Positions 54,040 through 61,506 of a DNA stretch of 64,000 nt are shown in pieces. The notes under the pieces were generated by a model. That model ran no database searches and was not told the origin of the DNA. It saw only the letters and a program-made list of their open reading frames with translations. Origin of the DNA: Cellulomonas sp. KRMCY2. Lineage in GTDB: Bacteria > Actinomycetota > Actinomycetes > Actinomycetales > Cellulomonadaceae. How positions within the stretch are numbered: the first letter of the stretch is position 1; each line of letters opens with the position of its first letter. Location of the stretch: the NCBI RefSeq assembly GCF_000526515.1, contig NZ_JAGF01000001.1, forward strand, positions 1,736,001-1,800,000, in the 5' to 3' direction. The translations under genes and the position numbers were made by a program.

Positions 54040-54294
54040 GGCGAATGCCCGCCGCCGGCCGGCCGGCGCGAGGCCATCGAAGCCCGTGTGACCATCGTGG
54101 TCGCCCCTCTGGCGGTGGCCCGCTACCTGCAGGACACCACCGGCGTCACGATCAAGAAGCTCGTGCAGACCCTGCGGCCTCTGCGCTCGGTCGTCATCGC
54201 GATCGGCGACCAGACCATCCCCGCTGACCCCACACCAGGACCCGACGCCCGCACCATCCTCGACCAGCTACCCGCGATCACAGTGGGGCACTAG
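54040..54294 (+). pseudogene. C-terminal remnant of an IS1634-type transposase
   Basis: About 80 codons ending ITVGH. RYLQDTTGVTIKKLVQTLRP followed by the IAIGDQTIPADPTP stretch matches the end of IS1634-family transposases (TGWSIKRFVxTxRxYR pattern). The rest of the element is missing. It lies just left of attachment-like unit A. Confidence 0.6.
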
Positions 54295-54320
54295 ACCTGT
54301 GGGAGTCGGGTCGGATGACG

Positions 54321-54342
54321 ACTGCTGCCAGAACTGCTACCT
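54321..54342 (+). repeat. Junction motif copy 3
   Basis: Units ACTGCTGCCA and ACTGCTACCT, 12 nt apart, the most diverged copy. It forms the left arm of attachment-like unit A. Confidence 0.65.
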
Positions 54343-54408
54343 CCCATCCCCACCCACGTCAAAGGACCCGCCACCCACGTCACCGCAGGTCACGGGCACT
54401 TCCACACG

Positions 54409-54460
54409 CGGAGGATGGGGGACTCGAACCCCCGAGGGCTTCACCCAACACGCTTTCCAA
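54409..54460 (-). other. tRNA-Ser(GGA) 3' fragment
   Basis: On the minus strand: anticodon loop TTGGAAA, GCGTG stem strand, long variable arm, T-arm GGGGG-TTCGAGT-CCCCC, acceptor ATCCTCC and discriminator G. The 5' half, including the D-arm, is absent and the 5' anticodon strand does not pair, so it is not a working tRNA. Confidence 0.85.
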
Positions 54461-54565
54461 ATGCCCTGGAGGGGTCGCGGGTGGGCGTGGGTGGATGTGT
54501 TTGGGCTGGTCAGCGGGCTGCCCGGACGGGGGCGGACTGGCGCGGCAGGTTTGATCTGAGGGCAA

Positions 54566-54587
54566 ACTGCTACCGAGACTGCTACCG
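54566..54587 (+). repeat. Junction motif copy 4
   Basis: Units ACTGCTACCG and ACTGCTACCG, separated by AG. The second unit contains the TAG stop (minus strand) of the AbiEii gene. Confidence 0.78.
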
Positions 54588-55517
54588 CTCGGGTCGCTCT
54601 CGCGGTGGCTCCCATGCGGAACGCTCCGATGACCAGCGACGCCCGGTCGCTGAACCGTCAAGGGCCGGGCCGAGGAACTCGCTGACGAACTCCACCGCGG
54701 CTGCGTACATGGTCAGGCCCTCGCATGCACGGACCTTTCTTGCGACGGGCGGGTAGAGCCGATCCCAGTTCGCCGGCGGCGCGAACAGCGGGTCACCGTC
54801 GAGGCCACGGTGGACCCACTCGGCGCGGATCGCGCCGATGAGAGAGTCGCCGTCGATGTCCTGCGACCGGGCGAGCACCACGAGATCGACGAGGTCACGC
54901 ACGCGGCTCGACGGGCGATCGCCGGCCGAGCCGTACGTGGCCTGTGTCGCACACAGCTTGTCAGCGACATGGTCAACCACGGGGTACAGGCGCATCGGCG
55001 GGGATGACAGACCCCGCAGTTCCAGAACCGTGTCGGTCATGACCTCCGGTTCGCTCGTCATCAGCGACCCGGTCACCAGGTCCACGCCGAAGCTGCCTCT
55101 GCGTGCCGTGCCGCAGTACGCGTCCACGTGAACCCGGTACCCGTCGATCCGGGGCTGGCCGCCGCCCGCGAGGCTCGCCTCATGGCCGGTGATCACGAAC
55201 CGGCAGTGGTCGTCGAGGTCGATCGCGATCGCAGCGCGGAGGCGCTCAAGAGCGGCGTCGATGTCCTGCAGCTCGTGGAGCAGGTCCACGTCCTTGGTGG
55301 TCCGTGCGTCGTTGACCCGGGCGAGGACGGCGGTACCTCCCTTGAGCACCCACTGTCCCTCAGGGTCGTGGAAGACCCGGGCGAGGAACCGTTCGTTCAC
55401 GAAGCGGCGCAGCAGCGTCGAGACGTCGGCGCCGGTGGCGCTCGCAACTGCCTTGGCGCGCGCGGATGCCGCAGCCCATAGGGCCGTGCCGTCGCGGTAC
55501 CCGTCCGTCTTGCTCAC
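54582..55517 (-). CDS. abiEii: AbiEii-type nucleotidyltransferase toxin
   Basis: A 311-residue protein of the nucleotidyl-transferase AbiEii/AbiGii family: VLKGGTAVLARV (about residues 57-68) and TKDVDLL (74-80) form the core with the metal-binding Asp, and a Lys/Asp-rich helical region follows (DKLCATQATYG; RVRDLVDLVVLA). These toxins block growth during phage infection by adding nucleotides to tRNA acceptor ends. The GTG start overlaps the AbiEi stop (GTGA). The stop TAG falls in junction motif 4, so this gene has been fused up to the attachment unit. Confidence 0.85.
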   Translation of the reverse strand: MSKTDGYRDGTALWAAASARAKAVASATGADVSTLLRRFVNERFLARVFHDPEGQWVLKGGTAVLARVNDARTTKDVDLLHELQDIDAALERLRAAIAIDLDDHCRFVITGHEASLAGGGQPRIDGYRVHVDAYCGTARRGSFGVDLVTGSLMTSEPEVMTDTVLELRGLSSPPMRLYPVVDHVADKLCATQATYGSAGDRPSSRVRDLVDLVVLARSQDIDGDSLIGAIRAEWVHRGLDGDPLFAPPANWDRLYPPVARKVRACEGLTMYAAAVEFVSEFLGPALDGSATGRRWSSERSAWEPPRERPER

Positions 55518-56575
55518 CCTTCGGCCTCCGCGCTCTCTGTGCGCCTGGCTCGTGTTGCTGCCCGGTAGGCCTGCTGGCCCTGGCTGGACTCGAGCCACCG
55601 TCGCGCCGCATCCCCTTCTGGGGACTTCGCTGCGGTGATCGCCGCCTTCACGCCAGGGGACTGCGTCGCGGCGATGGCAGCCTGCATGGACGGCGACAGC
55701 GCAACCTTGCTCAGTTCCTGGAGTTGCGTGATGGCCGGGTAGATCGGCTGCATGCGCGCGACGACCTCGCTCAGGCCTGAGATCCGGCCGAGGTCGAGCT
55801 TGTCCAGCCCGAAGAGCTGGGCGATGTCGATCTGCGGAAAGATCGGCCCGAGCATCTCCCCGATCGCGCTGAGGCGTCCAGCGGCCACCAGATCCTGACC
55901 GGCGGGGCTCTGGGCAAGCTCGCGGGCTAGCGCGGCGCGGCTCAGCCCGACGAGGTCCAGGAAGTACTCGACCAGCGCCCCCCCGTCGGGCTGGTTATGG
56001 CGGCGGGCGAGGGGGTCGAGGTGGACGGCGAGGTCGGAGAGGTCGACGACACCGCGACGCACGCCCTGCCCGATGATCTGGGCGACGTGCTCGGGGTCGT
56101 GCCCGGCACGGAGCAGATCAGCGATCGTGCGCTCTTCCGTCGTGACGGGGAGCCCCTCCACGATCGTCACGTCCTGCTCGGTCAGGTCACCGCGGTGCAC
56201 CCGGATGCCCTCACGCCGGGTCTGCTTTCGCTGCGGCAGCGTGAACTCATGCTCGTCGTCCAGGAGGTCGCCGAGGTTGTGCAGACCTGCAGCCGAGGCG
56301 TGGGACACCACGCCAGTGGTGGTCGGACTCTTCAGCCTCTCCTCGGCGGTTCGGGTGGGATCCAGGGCCAGCCACGCGGCACGAAGGCTGAGGTGCTCGT
56401 CCGCGGATGAGGTGGTGGCGTAGACCCCTCGGCCGAGGCGTTCGAGCACACCGGCGTCGGCGAGGCGAGCGAGCTGCAGGCGGGTGATGCCTTCACGGGC
56501 GGCCTGGGCGGTCGTGAGTAGCCCCCACTGCCCTGCGGCGAGCTGGGAGGCTCGCGCCACCACGTCCGTCATCAT
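55514..56575 (-). CDS. abiEi: AbiEi-type antitoxin and repressor
   Basis: A 353-residue protein whose N-terminal winged helix (GLLTTAQAAREGITRLQLARL, about residues 18-38) and following DEHEFTLPQRKQTRREGIRVHRG are typical of AbiEi. The C-terminal 110 residues (from about 245) are an extra helical part rich in Ala, Gln and Ser. AbiEi neutralises AbiEii (type IV toxin-antitoxin) and represses the operon. ATG at 56575 or 56572. A TACAAT -10 box lies just 7 nt upstream, so the transcript is probably leaderless. Confidence 0.83.
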   Translation of the reverse strand: MMTDVVARASQLAAGQWGLLTTAQAAREGITRLQLARLADAGVLERLGRGVYATTSSADEHLSLRAAWLALDPTRTAEERLKSPTTTGVVSHASAAGLHNLGDLLDDEHEFTLPQRKQTRREGIRVHRGDLTEQDVTIVEGLPVTTEERTIADLLRAGHDPEHVAQIIGQGVRRGVVDLSDLAVHLDPLARRHNQPDGGALVEYFLDLVGLSRAALARELAQSPAGQDLVAAGRLSAIGEMLGPIFPQIDIAQLFGLDKLDLGRISGLSEVVARMQPIYPAITQLQELSKVALSPSMQAAIAATQSPGVKAAITAAKSPEGDAARRWLESSQGQQAYRAATRARRTESAEAEG

Positions 56576-56582
56576 GACTGCG

Positions 56583-56603
56583 ATTGTAGCCTGAAGATGC
56601 TAC
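56583..56603 (-). promoter_or_regulatory. abiE promoter with overlapping palindrome
   Basis: -10 box TACAAT (56583-56588) is 7 nt before the ATG at 56575. An imperfect palindrome GTAGC...GCTAC (56586-56603) overlaps it, a likely AbiEi operator. I see no clear -35. Confidence 0.55.
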
Positions 56604-56689
56604 TAACGCAGCAGCCAGCTCGGATCCACTTCGATCCTGGGACTATATCGGTATCAACTACGAGATACGAAAGCAGCGCCTGCGGGTTG
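56604..56689. other. Short non-coding gap
   Basis: Holds no gene; a lower-GC patch (ACTATATCGGTATCAACTAC) lies just upstream of the abiE promoter. Confidence 0.4.
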
Positions 56690-58024
56690 TCACAGCGCAG
56701 GGCGAGGTCCGCAGGCGACCCCCCGGAGGCCGAGCAGGCACGCCTGTCGCCCGACGTCGGTGAGCCGGGGTGCAAGGTCCCAGGCCCCGCGCTCCGTGGG
56801 CGCGAACCACGCGAAGGTCTGCGCCGCCGTCCGCAACTGCCCGCCCGCCCCGCGCACGTCGTCCACGGCCAGGGCTGTCGTGCCGCGCCGCCAGCGCGCT
56901 CGCAGGTGGCGGTGCAGCGCGGCGTCGAGGTCGGAGCTGGCGAACCGTTGCGTCAGGTCGGCGCAGACGAGGGCGACGGCAACGCCAATCGCCGCGTCGC
57001 CCCGCCACGTGGTGGGGTCGAAGAGCTTGGTGAGCACGACGCGAGGGAGCAGTCTCTCGTCGTCGAGCGCCTTGCGTCCCCGTGCCGACACCGTGAGCCG
57101 GCGACCGCGCAGCGTGACGAGCCGGGCGTCACGGGCGAGGCGATGGACGAGCATGAGCTCGGGCAGGTCCCGCTCACCGCGCACGGTGAACTTCGGCTTG
57201 AGGCCGAACCAGTTATAGCGCTCGTCGGCATCGAGGGCGAGCGGGCGGGGGAGGTAGCCGGCCTCGGTCATGGTGACGCCATCGCCGATCCTGCGCAGGA
57301 ACCAGGTCAGCGGCTCCAGTGACGCCCCCACCGCGCCCAGGTCGGCGTCCGACGACGGCGCGACGCTCGCCATCAGCGCTGCGGCGTCGTCGTCGGACAT
57401 AGCGGTCCGGCGCCGGAGGTCGGAGAGCCAGTCCTTGCACCGCGCGGCCTCGACGGCGTCAAGGAGGCGGGGGTGCTCCCCGTGCGGGTCGGGCCCCTCG
57501 AGCGTCCGCTCCGTGACGGAGGTCGCGACCGATCGCCAGCCCCGTCGCCCGGGCACGAGGGAGCCGGCATCGACGGCGGCCTCGAGAGCCGCGCTCACGT
57601 GGAGTGAGGCCGCATGCTCGGTAAGGCTCTGCAGCTGGCCCCAGATCAGGAGACCGATGTCTGGGGGATCGACCCCGGAGTCGGCCATGAGTGTGTGGAA
57701 CTGGGCGCGCGCCGCCTCCGGGTCGGTCTCCCACCGGCCGATGAGCTCGTGGGTGGCAGTGGACCGGCACAGGCCTGCGTAGCGCTCCAGACCCGCGGCC
57801 GCGAAGAGGTCTCCGAGCGCCCAGGCGACCTCGTGGTGATGGGCGCTGTCGGTGAGCCACTTCATCGGCAGCGAGTACCAAAGGAACCCCTGCAACGTGA
57901 GCTGGAGCAGGCCGTCCCACTCGTCGTCGTCCTCGGGGAGCAGCCACTCGATCGCTGCCCGCGCCTCGTCGCGGGTCGCGTCGGGCAGCTCCAGCAGCGC
58001 CCGCTCGACACTTGGGCCGGTCAC
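56690..58024 (-). CDS. Uncharacterised protein, second gene of a two-gene island operon
   Basis: A 444-residue, mostly helical, acidic protein with no family I can name. Visible phrases: LPDATRDEARAAIEWLLPED (about residues 12-31), WYSLPMKWL, HHHEVAWALGDLFAAAGLER, WDLAPRLTDVGRQACLLGLR near the end. The GTG at 58024 overlaps the stop of the upstream gene (GTGA), so they are translated together. No signal peptide or transmembrane helix. The C-terminal third (from about 320) has regularly spaced basic residues. It lies next to AbiE in the integrase-less block; defence or plasmid-type function is a guess from place only. Confidence 0.8.
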   Translation of the reverse strand: MTGPSVERALLELPDATRDEARAAIEWLLPEDDDEWDGLLQLTLQGFLWYSLPMKWLTDSAHHHEVAWALGDLFAAAGLERYAGLCRSTATHELIGRWETDPEAARAQFHTLMADSGVDPPDIGLLIWGQLQSLTEHAASLHVSAALEAAVDAGSLVPGRRGWRSVATSVTERTLEGPDPHGEHPRLLDAVEAARCKDWLSDLRRRTAMSDDDAAALMASVAPSSDADLGAVGASLEPLTWFLRRIGDGVTMTEAGYLPRPLALDADERYNWFGLKPKFTVRGERDLPELMLVHRLARDARLVTLRGRRLTVSARGRKALDDERLLPRVVLTKLFDPTTWRGDAAIGVAVALVCADLTQRFASSDLDAALHRHLRARWRRGTTALAVDDVRGAGGQLRTAAQTFAWFAPTERGAWDLAPRLTDVGRQACLLGLRGVACGPRPAL

Positions 58025-59271
58025 GGCTCGAGAAGGCTTCGAGCGTTCTGCTCGGCGTTGTACGCGCCGATGACCCGGTCGACGGCGTGGCGGTCTTGGA
58101 GATCGACGCCCTCGGCGAGGATTCGGGTCAGGATCTCTTTGGCCGGGCCTCCGGCGCTCCCGTCGGCGCTCAGGGCGTGGAACTCGCCGGTGGCCTCCGC
58201 GACCGCGTCGACCACCGGTGCGATGTCCTCGACCGCCAGCCCGCGGCGGTGCAGTGCGAACCGCACCCACGCGGCCAGGACGGCCGGGACTGCGTCGATG
58301 CACTCAGGCTCCAAGAGGACCTTGCGGTGCACCCAGTCGAGCATGAAGCGCTCGACCTCGCCGGGGCTCCATGCCAGGACGCCACCGTGCAGGTACCCGT
58401 CGCCGAAGTCGATGAAGGTGTCGGCCAAGACCTCAACGATGCTCGCGTCGACCCCGACCGCCTTCTCGGCGGCGAAGTCGTCGATGAGCCGACGCCGTTC
58501 GTCATCGGGCAGTGGCTGCCACTCGACCTCGCGACGGTGCCCCCGGGTTCGCCAGTGGGCGAGCGCCCGGGTGAGGACGTAGTCGGCATCGTCCTGAGGC
58601 GGCCAGTACATGTCCGTCTGCCACAGCGCGTCGGCGAAGTCGGCGAGCGCGTCGACCGGGTCCACCTCGGCCACGGTCAGGGCGTCGACGACCGGGTCGG
58701 GCTCGGCGTCCTGGACACCCACCTCCAAAGCCTGCACGTACCGCCCGCCGACCGTTGTCTCCTTCATGATCAGCGAGTGCTCGATCGGTTCGGTGAAGCG
58801 GAGCAGGTGGACGAGGTTCGAGCCCCACGGGTCGGACCAGCGTTGCGCGCGGTACGGCACCTCAGGGACGCGGGCGCGGGGGTCGACGGCCCAGGCGGGG
58901 GCCGTGTCCGACGGCGCGCGGTCCAGTGCGGCGGCGACGTCGCGCTGCCAGTCCTCGAGGGGGATCGTCGCCAGGGCGTGCAGCGCCAGGAATGCAAGGT
59001 CCGCCCGCGATCCGTGGGTGGCACCGACGACCGCGCGCACAAGGTCACCCTCGGCGTCCTGCTGGCCGAGGGTGCGCTTCTGCCATGCCCCGCCGAGCCA
59101 GGCGCTGGCGACGGCCTCCGCCTCCAGCAAGCTGCACTCGCGCAGGCCTCGGGCCTCCTTCAGGACGTGGTCCAGCTCGGTCAGCTCCCGGACCGGCGGG
59201 CGGCGGCGCACAGGAGTGCGGCCGCGCCCCTTGGGTCGGCCGTGGCTCTTCGGACTCATGGGCGACAGCAC
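58021..59271 (-). CDS. Uncharacterised protein, first gene of a two-gene island operon
   Basis: A 416-residue soluble protein. The first 25 residues are very basic (SHGRPKGRGRTPVRRRPPVR), as in nucleic-acid binding tails; the rest is helical and acidic (LLEAEAVASAWLGGAWQKRT, about residues 48-67; VDALADFADALWQTDMYWPP; DFAAEKAVGVDASIVEVLAD; WVRFALHRRGLAVEDIAPVV). No enzyme motif is recognised. It is coupled to the next gene by a 4-nt overlap. The basic tail and the tight pairing with a large helical partner are the only clues; function unknown. The start could also be the second ATG, four codons on. Confidence 0.8.
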   Translation of the reverse strand: MLSPMSPKSHGRPKGRGRTPVRRRPPVRELTELDHVLKEARGLRECSLLEAEAVASAWLGGAWQKRTLGQQDAEGDLVRAVVGATHGSRADLAFLALHALATIPLEDWQRDVAAALDRAPSDTAPAWAVDPRARVPEVPYRAQRWSDPWGSNLVHLLRFTEPIEHSLIMKETTVGGRYVQALEVGVQDAEPDPVVDALTVAEVDPVDALADFADALWQTDMYWPPQDDADYVLTRALAHWRTRGHRREVEWQPLPDDERRRLIDDFAAEKAVGVDASIVEVLADTFIDFGDGYLHGGVLAWSPGEVERFMLDWVHRKVLLEPECIDAVPAVLAAWVRFALHRRGLAVEDIAPVVDAVAEATGEFHALSADGSAGGPAKEILTRILAEGVDLQDRHAVDRVIGAYNAEQNARSLLEP

Positions 59272-59341
59272 ACCACAGGGGACTCCCGCGGGTCACGCCT
59301 CGTCCGCCAGAGCGACGGTGCAAGAGGCCACCTGCGGCGAG

Positions 59342-59363
59342 ACGGCTACCGAAACTGCTACCA
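59342..59363 (+). repeat. Junction motif copy 5
   Basis: Units ACGGCTACCG and ACTGCTACCA, 12 nt apart. It forms the left arm of attachment-like unit B, now separated from the rest by the IS30 element. Confidence 0.72.
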
Positions 59364-59434
59364 CTCGCGCGGGAGCGCCCTCGGACGTGGCTTGAGTTGG
59401 TCCATGTCCAGCATGACGAAGGGCCCGCCACCCA

Positions 59435-60912
59435 GGCGGGTTCACGCGGTCGGTGCAACACCTCGATCTGAGGAGTTGCAGCGACCGTGGTCGTTTCTGG
59501 GCATCTGCGGGATCTGTTCTTCGTCGAGCTGGATCGTGTGGGTTCGGTGACGTTGGCCGCGCGTGCGGTCGGGGTGAACCCGAACACGGCGTTCGGCTGG
59601 GCGCGGGCGGCGGGGCGACGTTCGGTTGTGCCGGCTCGCCCGGGCCGGGCGCCGCACCCGGGTCGGGCGGAGTACGACAGGCTGCGAGCAGAGGGCGTGT
59701 CGCGTGGTCGTGCGTCCGAGATCGTCGGGGTGAGCGGGCGCACCGCGAGGGACTGGGACCGCGGGGTGCGCAAGAGCAATGGTCGACGCCTGTATCCCGA
59801 TGGTCGGTTGGTCGACTATGCACGGGGCGTGACCACGATCATCGATGTTGCGACGCCGCTGAACCTCGTACACGTCGAGCGGGTGCTCGACGCTCGGTTC
59901 GTGTCGCTGAGCGAGCGTGAGCAGATCGCGGACCTGCGTCGATCGGGGCTGTCGGTGCGGGCGGTCGCGGCCCGGCTGGGTCGGGCGCCCTCGACCGTCA
60001 GCCGGGAGATCCGCCGCAACGCCTGCGCTGATGGACGCTATGCGCCGTTCGCTGCGCACCGGGCTGCGGCGGCTCGTCGACCCCGCCCCAAGACCGCCAA
60101 GTTGACCGTTGACGGGCCGTTGCGCGCCTACCTGCGCGGCAAGCTCGCGTTGCGGTGGTCACCGGAGCAGATCTGCCACGCTCTGGTGACCGACTTCCCT
60201 GACGATCTCGAGATGCGCGTGAGTCACGAAACGATCTACCAGGCGCTCTACCTGCAGGCCCGCGGCGGGTTGCGCCGCGAGGTCGCGGCCGCGCTGCGCA
60301 CCGGGCGGGCGCGTCGGCGCCCCCGACGTGACCCGAACACGCGCACCAGCCGGTTCGTTGACCCGATGGTCATGATCTCCGAGCGCCCGTCCGAGGTCGC
60401 CGACCGGGCGGTCCCTGGGCACTGGGAAGGTGACCTGATCATCGGCGCGGACGGCGGCTCGGCGATCGGGACCCTGGTCGAGCGGACCACCCGCTACGTG
60501 ATGCTGGTCCACCTGCCCCATGGGCGCACCGCCGAGCAGGTCCGCGACGGGCTGGTCACGACCATGGCGACCCTGCCCGCGCACCTGCGCGGTTCGCTGA
60601 CCTGGGACCAGGGTGCCGAGATGGCCGCCCACCGCTCGTTCTCCCTAGCCACCGACATCCAGGTCTACTTCTGCGACCCGGCCAGCCCCTGGCAGCGCGG
60701 CTCGAACGAGAACACCAACGGCCTGCTGCGCCAGTACTTCCCCAAAGGCACCGACCTGTCGGTCTTCGGGCCCGAGGACCTCGAGCACGTCGCCCAGGAG
60801 CTCAACGGCCGCCCACGCAAGACGCTCGGCTGGAAGAACCCAGCCGAGCGCCTCGGTGAACTACTGTCCGCCTAACCAACCAGCGGTGTTGCAGCGACCC
60901 CTGGAATCCGCC
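59435..60912 (+). mobile_element. IS30-family insertion sequence
   Basis: A 1,478-bp element. Left repeat 59435-59462, right repeat 60885-60912 (inverted): 23 of 28 bases agree, core GTGCAACACC / TGCAACACC. A 3-bp target duplication CCA flanks it (59432-59434 and 60913-60915). Both ends are confirmed by unit A, which shows the uninterrupted target. It carries one transposase. Confidence 0.88.
59487..60875 (+). CDS. IS30-family transposase
   Basis: A 462-residue transposase with a GAGGAG site upstream of the GTG. N-terminal helix-turn-helix (SVTLAARAVGVNPNTAFGWA) and a second one (SVRAVAARLGRAPSTVSREI), then the DDE core: GHWEGDLIIG (Asp), LTWDQGAEMA (Asp), NENTNGLLRQYFPKGTDLS (Glu). Intact and probably active. 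Confidence 0.95.
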   Translation: MVVSGHLRDLFFVELDRVGSVTLAARAVGVNPNTAFGWARAAGRRSVVPARPGRAPHPGRAEYDRLRAEGVSRGRASEIVGVSGRTARDWDRGVRKSNGRRLYPDGRLVDYARGVTTIIDVATPLNLVHVERVLDARFVSLSEREQIADLRRSGLSVRAVAARLGRAPSTVSREIRRNACADGRYAPFAAHRAAAARRPRPKTAKLTVDGPLRAYLRGKLALRWSPEQICHALVTDFPDDLEMRVSHETIYQALYLQARGGLRREVAAALRTGRARRRPRRDPNTRTSRFVDPMVMISERPSEVADRAVPGHWEGDLIIGADGGSAIGTLVERTTRYVMLVHLPHGRTAEQVRDGLVTTMATLPAHLRGSLTWDQGAEMAAHRSFSLATDIQVYFCDPASPWQRGSNENTNGLLRQYFPKGTDLSVFGPEDLEHVAQELNGRPRKTLGWKNPAERLGELLSA

Positions 60913-60946
60913 CCACGTCACCGCAGGTCACGGGCCCTTCCACACG

Positions 60947-60999
60947 CGGAGGATGGGGGATTCGAACCCCCGAGGGTGTTACCCCAACACGCTTTCCAA
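60947..60999 (-). other. tRNA-Ser(GGA) 3' fragment, second copy
   Basis: Minus strand: loop TTGGAAA, GCGTG, a variable arm closing GTGTT...AACAC, T-arm GGGGG-TTCGAAT-CCCCC, ATCCTCC and discriminator G. As in the first copy the 5' half is missing. Confidence 0.87.
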
Positions 61000-61104
61000 G
61001 TGCCCTGGAGGGGTCACGGGTGGGTGTGGGTGGACGTGTTTGGGCTGGTCAGCGCGGTGCGCGGACGCGGGCGGCTGGGCGCGGCAGGGTCGGTCTGAAG
61101 GCAA

Positions 61105-61126
61105 ACTGCTACCGAAACTGCTACCG
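61105..61126 (+). repeat. Junction motif copy 6
   Basis: Units ACTGCTACCG and ACTGCTACCG separated by AA, the copy closest to the consensus. Right arm of unit B. Confidence 0.8.
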
Positions 61127-61128
61127 CT

Positions 61129-61506
61129 GGGCCGCCGGAGTTCGCCTACCCGACGTACTGGGCCGCCATCGGGGTCGCTGCCCGCCGCGTGCTCGAGGTG
61201 CCCGCGGTGACAGAAACGGGAGTCCCCTCCCCCGGTAGTCCGGGAGCCCTTCCAGGCCTGCCCCGCCGTCGCCGACCGCTCAACGGCAACTGCGGCAAGC
61301 GATCCACGCCGCGTTGGCTGCTCTGCCACTATGCCGGTATGCCCTGGTTCAGCCACCGACCGTCGACATCGGGCCCGACGTCTGTGCCCCGGCCCGCCAC
61401 GCTCGTCCGTCTCGGGCCCGTCACCCCCGAGATGCTGGCGGCTGAGGCGGCGAAGCATCCTGGTCGCCTGGCGGCGTCAGCCTGCCGAGACGCCGCAGGA
61501 GGACAG
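61129..61506. other. Non-coding region right of unit B
   Basis: No gene seen; the frames across it are low-complexity. It should hold the promoter of the lipoprotein gene; an RBS (AGGAGGACAG) ends it. Confidence 0.45.

Larger units (their letters stand above)
54321..54589 (+). repeat. Attachment-site-like unit A (motif - tRNA-Ser 3' end - motif)
   Basis: A 269-nt unit: motif copy 3, spacer, tRNA-Ser fragment (54409-54460), about 105 nt, motif copy 4. From 54374 it matches 60912-61128 over about 216 nt with an estimated 85-90% identity by eye. A core of tRNA 3' end with paired short repeats on both sides is what a tyrosine integrase attachment site with arms looks like. Confidence 0.75.
59342..61128 (+). 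repeat. Attachment-site-like unit B, interrupted by IS30
   Basis: Left part 59342-59434 (motif copy 5; then a GGGCCCGCCACCCA stretch that matches 54364-54377 in unit A) and right part 60913-61128 (tRNA fragment and motif copy 6). Removing 59435-60912 and one CCA copy rejoins the same sequence as in unit A. Same order and orientation as unit A. Confidence 0.72.

Noticed and set aside
54409-54460. Complete tRNA-Ser gene
   Set aside because: The D-arm and 5' acceptor strand are missing and the 5' anticodon strand does not pair; only a 3' fragment is present, here and at 60947.
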